64,000 bases of DNA from Calditrichota bacterium. Lineage in GTDB: Bacteria; Electryoneota; RPQS01. The translations under genes were made by a program, and so were the position numbers. The stretch is from assembly GCA_020637445.1 (NCBI GenBank), contig JACJVZ010000001.1, positions 930,001 through 994,000 of the forward strand. The letters run 5' to 3'. The notes beneath the pieces were generated by a model. The model saw only the letters and a list, made by a program, of their open reading frames with translations, had not been told where the DNA came from and did no database searches. This document shows positions 61,414 to 64,000 of the stretch, in pieces. How positions within the stretch are numbered: the first letter of the stretch is position 1; every line of letters starts with the position of its first letter.

Positions 61414-62307
61414 GTGAATGACCGCGTTTTGATTTCCGGCGCATCCGGTCTGCTTGGTTCTACTCTTGGAATCAAGCTTTCTGCTTCTGGATATGACGTG
61501 TTAGGGATTCGGCACAGTCACCCGCGTAATCTGCCATTTCCAGAAGTTATCCTTGATCTAACGGACAACCACGTTCTCTCGGGCGTTTTCCGCGATTTCA
61601 AACCGACCACGGTCGTTCATTGTGCGGCACTCTCCAAAGTACTCGAATGCCAAAAGAATCCCGAAACCGCTCATACTCTGAATGTGGCCGTCACCCGCAA
61701 GTTTACTGAGCTTGCAGATGATATCAAGAGTTATCTGATCTTCATCTCGACAGATCAGGTGTTCGACGGAAAATCTGGCAGATTTTCGGAAACCGATATT
61801 CCTGCACCGACGCATGTGTACGGCCAAACAAAACTCGAGGCCGAGAATATCGTTGCCGGATCGTCATCGGACAACCTGATTCTGCGCAGCAACAATATTG
61901 TTGGCAATGGAGCAGGGTGGGGGGCGGGCTTCACTGAAGGACTGCTCCAGAAATTCCTTGCCAAGGAGTCCGTGAGTTTATTTACGGATCAATTCCGCAG
62001 TCCAATTTGTGTCGACATCATGACGAATGTCATTTCTGGCTGCATCCGAAAAAGAATTGGCGGAATTCTTCATGGAGGCGGACCGGAAAGACTTAGCCGC
62101 TATGATACGGGAACCAAACTCCTCTCGGCGTATGGTCTCTCACCCGAACTATTGCAGTCGTCGAGCTTCAAGTCCCACCCTCAAGCGGAGTTCTTGCACG
62201 AAGACGGGTCCTTTGATACCACAAAACTAAAATCCCTTTTCCCCGAATACGCGAACGAGACGATTTACGAAGGTTTTCGCCGGGATGCTGCGGCTCGAAC
62301 AATATGA
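61414..62307 (+). CDS. dTDP-4-dehydrorhamnose reductase-like (RfbD family) SDR
   Basis: 297 residues from GTG 61414. An extended short-chain dehydrogenase with the nucleotide loop GASGLLGSTLG, a Thr/Ser-rich IFISTDQVFDGKSG strand and the YxxxK pair in VYGQTKLEAE. The order of motifs fits RfbD-like reductases that act on dTDP-sugars. No other rhamnose genes (rfbA, B, C) are near, so the true substrate may differ. The stop overlaps the next gene by ATGA. Confidence 0.82.
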   Translation: MNDRVLISGASGLLGSTLGIKLSASGYDVLGIRHSHPRNLPFPEVILDLTDNHVLSGVFRDFKPTTVVHCAALSKVLECQKNPETAHTLNVAVTRKFTELADDIKSYLIFISTDQVFDGKSGRFSETDIPAPTHVYGQTKLEAENIVAGSSSDNLILRSNNIVGNGAGWGAGFTEGLLQKFLAKESVSLFTDQFRSPICVDIMTNVISGCIRKRIGGILHGGGPERLSRYDTGTKLLSAYGLSPELLQSSSFKSHPQAEFLHEDGSFDTTKLKSLFPEYANETIYEGFRRDAAARTI

Positions 62308-62732
62308 ACACTTCAAACGCTGAACTTCACAGGCTCCCGACGGGTTCTCAAATACCTGCTGTGATGAACGAGCTGGCAGTTCAGCGCGGTTGGAAGTCCG
62401 CAGTGTGTTCGGCCATTGGCGGAGTCTCAGATGTTCGGCTTGCATACTATGATCTCGAAAAGAAGGAGTACTTGCCTTTCGAGATTGAAGGCATCGTCGA
62501 GCTGGTGAGTCTCTCCGGCAATCTTACTGGTCAGACTGGCGATCCGTTTTGGCACCTGCACGCGGTAGTCGCTGACCGTGGCGGCAAAACTTACGGCGGT
62601 CACCTTATGGAATGCAAAGTTGCACTGACTGTGGAGTTGGCCGTTTGGCCAATGAATGAATTACGCACAAGAACATTTGACGAAAGCCTTGGCTTGCGCC
62701 TGCTTTCCGACCGAACGTTGACCAATGACTGA
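62304..62732 (+). CDS. PPC/DUF296 domain protein
   Basis: 142 residues from ATG 62304. The whole protein is one PPC (DUF296) domain: LHRLPTGSQIPAVMNELA at the start, GGVSDVRLAYYDLEKKEY, LVSLSGNLTG, and HLHAVVADRGGKTYGGHLM. In plants the domain follows AT-hooks, but bacterial copies are free-standing trimers of unknown role; no AT-hook is present. It overlaps both neighbours. Confidence 0.88.
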   Translation: MNTSNAELHRLPTGSQIPAVMNELAVQRGWKSAVCSAIGGVSDVRLAYYDLEKKEYLPFEIEGIVELVSLSGNLTGQTGDPFWHLHAVVADRGGKTYGGHLMECKVALTVELAVWPMNELRTRTFDESLGLRLLSDRTLTND

Positions 62733-63375
62733 ATCCCTGCTTCGCCGCTACTTCATCGCTGTTGCCGGTAACATCGGTGCGGGCAAGACAACTCTTGCAA
62801 CTCGCTTGGCCTCCCAGCTCGGTTGGAAATGTTACCTCGAGCCCGTAATTGACAATCCGTACTTGCCTGATTTCTACGCGGACATGTCTCGTTGGTCATT
62901 CCATTTGCAAGTGTATTTTTTGAGCAAACGTTTCCAAAACCAAATTGACATCGAGCAGGACGAATCTTCGTGCGTTCAGGACAGAACGATCTACGAGGAC
63001 GCCCGCATCTTCGCGCAAACACTGCGCAAACGCGGATTCATGTCCGATCGCGACTGGGAAAATTATCAAGCATTGTTCGCTTCGATGGCCGGTCAATTGA
63101 AACGTCCCGACTTGGTAATATATCTCAAGAGTGACGTGGAGAGCCTTGTCAAACGAATAGCCCAGCGCGGCCGTGAGTTTGAGAAGTCTATTGATACGGA
63201 CTACTTGGGCGACCTGAATCAAGCGTATGATCAATGGTGTGCAGGGCGGGAAGACAAACTCCTGGTCGCAACCATCGACACAACCTCCGGCGCTGACGAA
63301 GAAGAAGTGTTTAGCGAAGCGCTGCGCCTGCTGAAAACAAAGCTGCAAATCGAACTACCTTTCAAGCATGTCTAA
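62725..63375 (+). CDS. deoxynucleoside kinase
   Basis: 216 residues from ATG 62725. Phosphorylates deoxynucleosides in salvage (dGK/dAK-type dNK family). The P-loop is GNIGAGKTTLATRLA near residue 15, the substrate motif is DRTIYEDARIFA (DRS-like with Glu/Asp), and the lid region is RIAQRGREFEK. Which base it prefers cannot be read. The following gene begins inside its end. Confidence 0.9.
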   Translation: MTESLLRRYFIAVAGNIGAGKTTLATRLASQLGWKCYLEPVIDNPYLPDFYADMSRWSFHLQVYFLSKRFQNQIDIEQDESSCVQDRTIYEDARIFAQTLRKRGFMSDRDWENYQALFASMAGQLKRPDLVIYLKSDVESLVKRIAQRGREFEKSIDTDYLGDLNQAYDQWCAGREDKLLVATIDTTSGADEEEVFSEALRLLKTKLQIELPFKHV

Positions 63376-64000
63376 TCCGTCGTTTTTGTCCGAAGATCGA
63401 GCACCCGTCCCTGCCGCGATGCTCAAGGCGGGCATCATCCTTTGCGGCCTTGTTCCGCTGTTACTGGTTTTCAAATCAGGCGCACAACCAAGTGCAATGG
63501 GTTATGCGGCATTCGCAGTCGCCGCTGTTCTTGGATACATGGGCTGGAACAACAGTTTGTCAAATCCTTCACGCAGCGAGCCCGGCGGTTTCTGGAACAT
63601 CCTTTTGGTTGCGTCCGGCGCAGTAGCTTGCGTAGGAGTATTTCTCGGCCAAAGTGTTGGCGTGTGGAATATTCTTTTTTGCCTGCTCATGCCGGTATTG
63701 ACCATCATTCATGCCCGTATGTCGCCCAACAATGCGACTGCAAGACACATCGTACTGCCGGTCCTATTTGGGTCTATTTTCATGTTTTCGGCCGCGGCAC
63801 TGGGCAATGTGGAGGCAGGTGCCTTTCCAGCTATAATCGGTGCTCTATTTGTCGCGGTAGTCCGGGCTACTCTGGATATTGAAGAGGACTTCTTCGAGAA
63901 CCATGCAGACAAGAAACACTTTGAGGTCGAAAATCACTATCGAAATCGCTTGGCTGTCACGGCAGTGATCTTCTTTTTGTTCGGCACAATCAGCTTGTGG
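63368..64000 (+). CDS. multi-pass membrane protein, 3' end missing
   Basis: From ATG 63368 the frame stays open to the end of the window (211 codons), so the gene is cut off. It has at least six hydrophobic helices. One section, VVRATLDIEEDFFENHADK, recalls the second Asp-rich motif of UbiA-type prenyltransferases, but no first NDxxD motif is visible and the call is not firm. It overlaps the kinase gene by eight bases. Confidence 0.6.
   Translation, partial: MSNPSFLSEDRAPVPAAMLKAGIILCGLVPLLLVFKSGAQPSAMGYAAFAVAAVLGYMGWNNSLSNPSRSEPGGFWNILLVASGAVACVGVFLGQSVGVWNILFCLLMPVLTIIHARMSPNNATARHIVLPVLFGSIFMFSAAALGNVEAGAFPAIIGALFVAVVRATLDIEEDFFENHADKKHFEVENHYRNRLAVTAVIFFLFGTISLW

Noticed and set aside
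63368..64000. UbiA-type prenyltransferase for the last gene
   Set aside because: Only one Asp/Glu-rich patch resembles the family and the first NDxxD motif is missing; left as an unassigned membrane protein.
1..64000. tRNA genes, insertion sequences, CRISPR arrays, prophage or replication origin
   Set aside because: Reading both strands gave no cloverleaf-like sequence with CCA end, no transposase-like protein, no spaced direct repeats and no DnaA-box cluster. A tRNAscan-SE and repeat search would be needed to exclude them formally.

Overview
This 64 kb window is a dense, almost entirely plus-strand stretch of chromosome from a Gram-negative bacterium. It has about 50 genes and only one clear minus-strand gene (rpsT). 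I see no tRNA or rRNA genes, no insertion sequences, no prophage and no CRISPR array. Many neighbouring genes overlap by an ATGA or a few bases. GTG and TTG starts are common, and Shine-Dalgarno motifs are present in some genes but not others. A TonB-type receptor, outer-membrane barrels, lipoproteins, several secreted proteins with C-terminal type IX secretion (T9SS)-type sorting domains (FPNPFN/WPNP-like), a PorU/PorV pair, a GWxTD-domain protein and a 'YYNTFYN' TPR lipoprotein point to the Fibrobacterota-Chlorobiota-Bacteroidota (FCB) assemblage. The mixture looks more like a candidate phylum near Zixibacteria, KSB1, Calditrichota or Electryoneota than a classical Bacteroidota. That placement is inference from gene content, not a computed phylogeny.

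Layout. (1) 1-4390: tail of an outer-membrane barrel gene, a TonB-dependent receptor and a secreted beta-propeller with a sorting domain, tightly coupled. (2) 4500-14480: housekeeping run trpS (iron-sulfur type), scpA, scpB, a large unknown Rossmann protein, cmk, plsC, rpsA, mtaB and an M20/PepT-like peptidase. (3) 14481-16432: guaB behind a two-hairpin leader, then rpsT on the opposite strand with its own promoter and terminator. (4) 16554-28191: cobB (sirtuin), TPR lipoprotein, cdsA, ubiE/menG, comEC (with a degenerate metallo-beta-lactamase domain), rnhB, yraN, a lamin-tail cell-surface protein and an ABC-F ATPase. (5) 28188-41939: a consensus sigma70-type promoter, carbamate kinase, sucC, sucD, ndk, a CbiQ/EcfT-like membrane protein, truA, an HtrA protease, purB, purC, psd, pssA, purS, purQ, tatA, gatA and gatB. 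(6) 41947-48434: smc, a GWxTD protein, an orphan NatA-type ABC ATPase and an HD-GYP protein. (7) 48435-61404: a secretion/cell-surface island. It has a structured leader, porU and porV, then an M6-like protein whose HExxH zinc motif is destroyed, a HExxH + beta-propeller + beta-barrel protein, and two related small membrane or secreted proteins. (8) 61414-64000: an RfbD-like reductase, a PPC/DUF296 protein, a deoxynucleoside kinase and a truncated membrane protein.

How it fits together. PorU and PorV are the known attachment sortase and shuttle of the type IX system, and at least three other proteins here carry candidate C-terminal sorting domains. The island at 48.4-61.4 kb therefore looks like a secretion and surface-attachment module together with its cargo. 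The most unusual points are the porU leader (promoter, four-codon mini-ORF with a strong Shine-Dalgarno, long-range stem, then a terminator-like hairpin ending just before the start codon), the two apparent pseudo-enzymes (M6-like and the ComEC C-terminal domain), the tandem-hairpin guaB leader and the uncharacterised 566-residue Rossmann protein in the place where rluB often sits. No stretch of 300 bases lacks a gene. The longest gene-free region is 48435-48699, described below.
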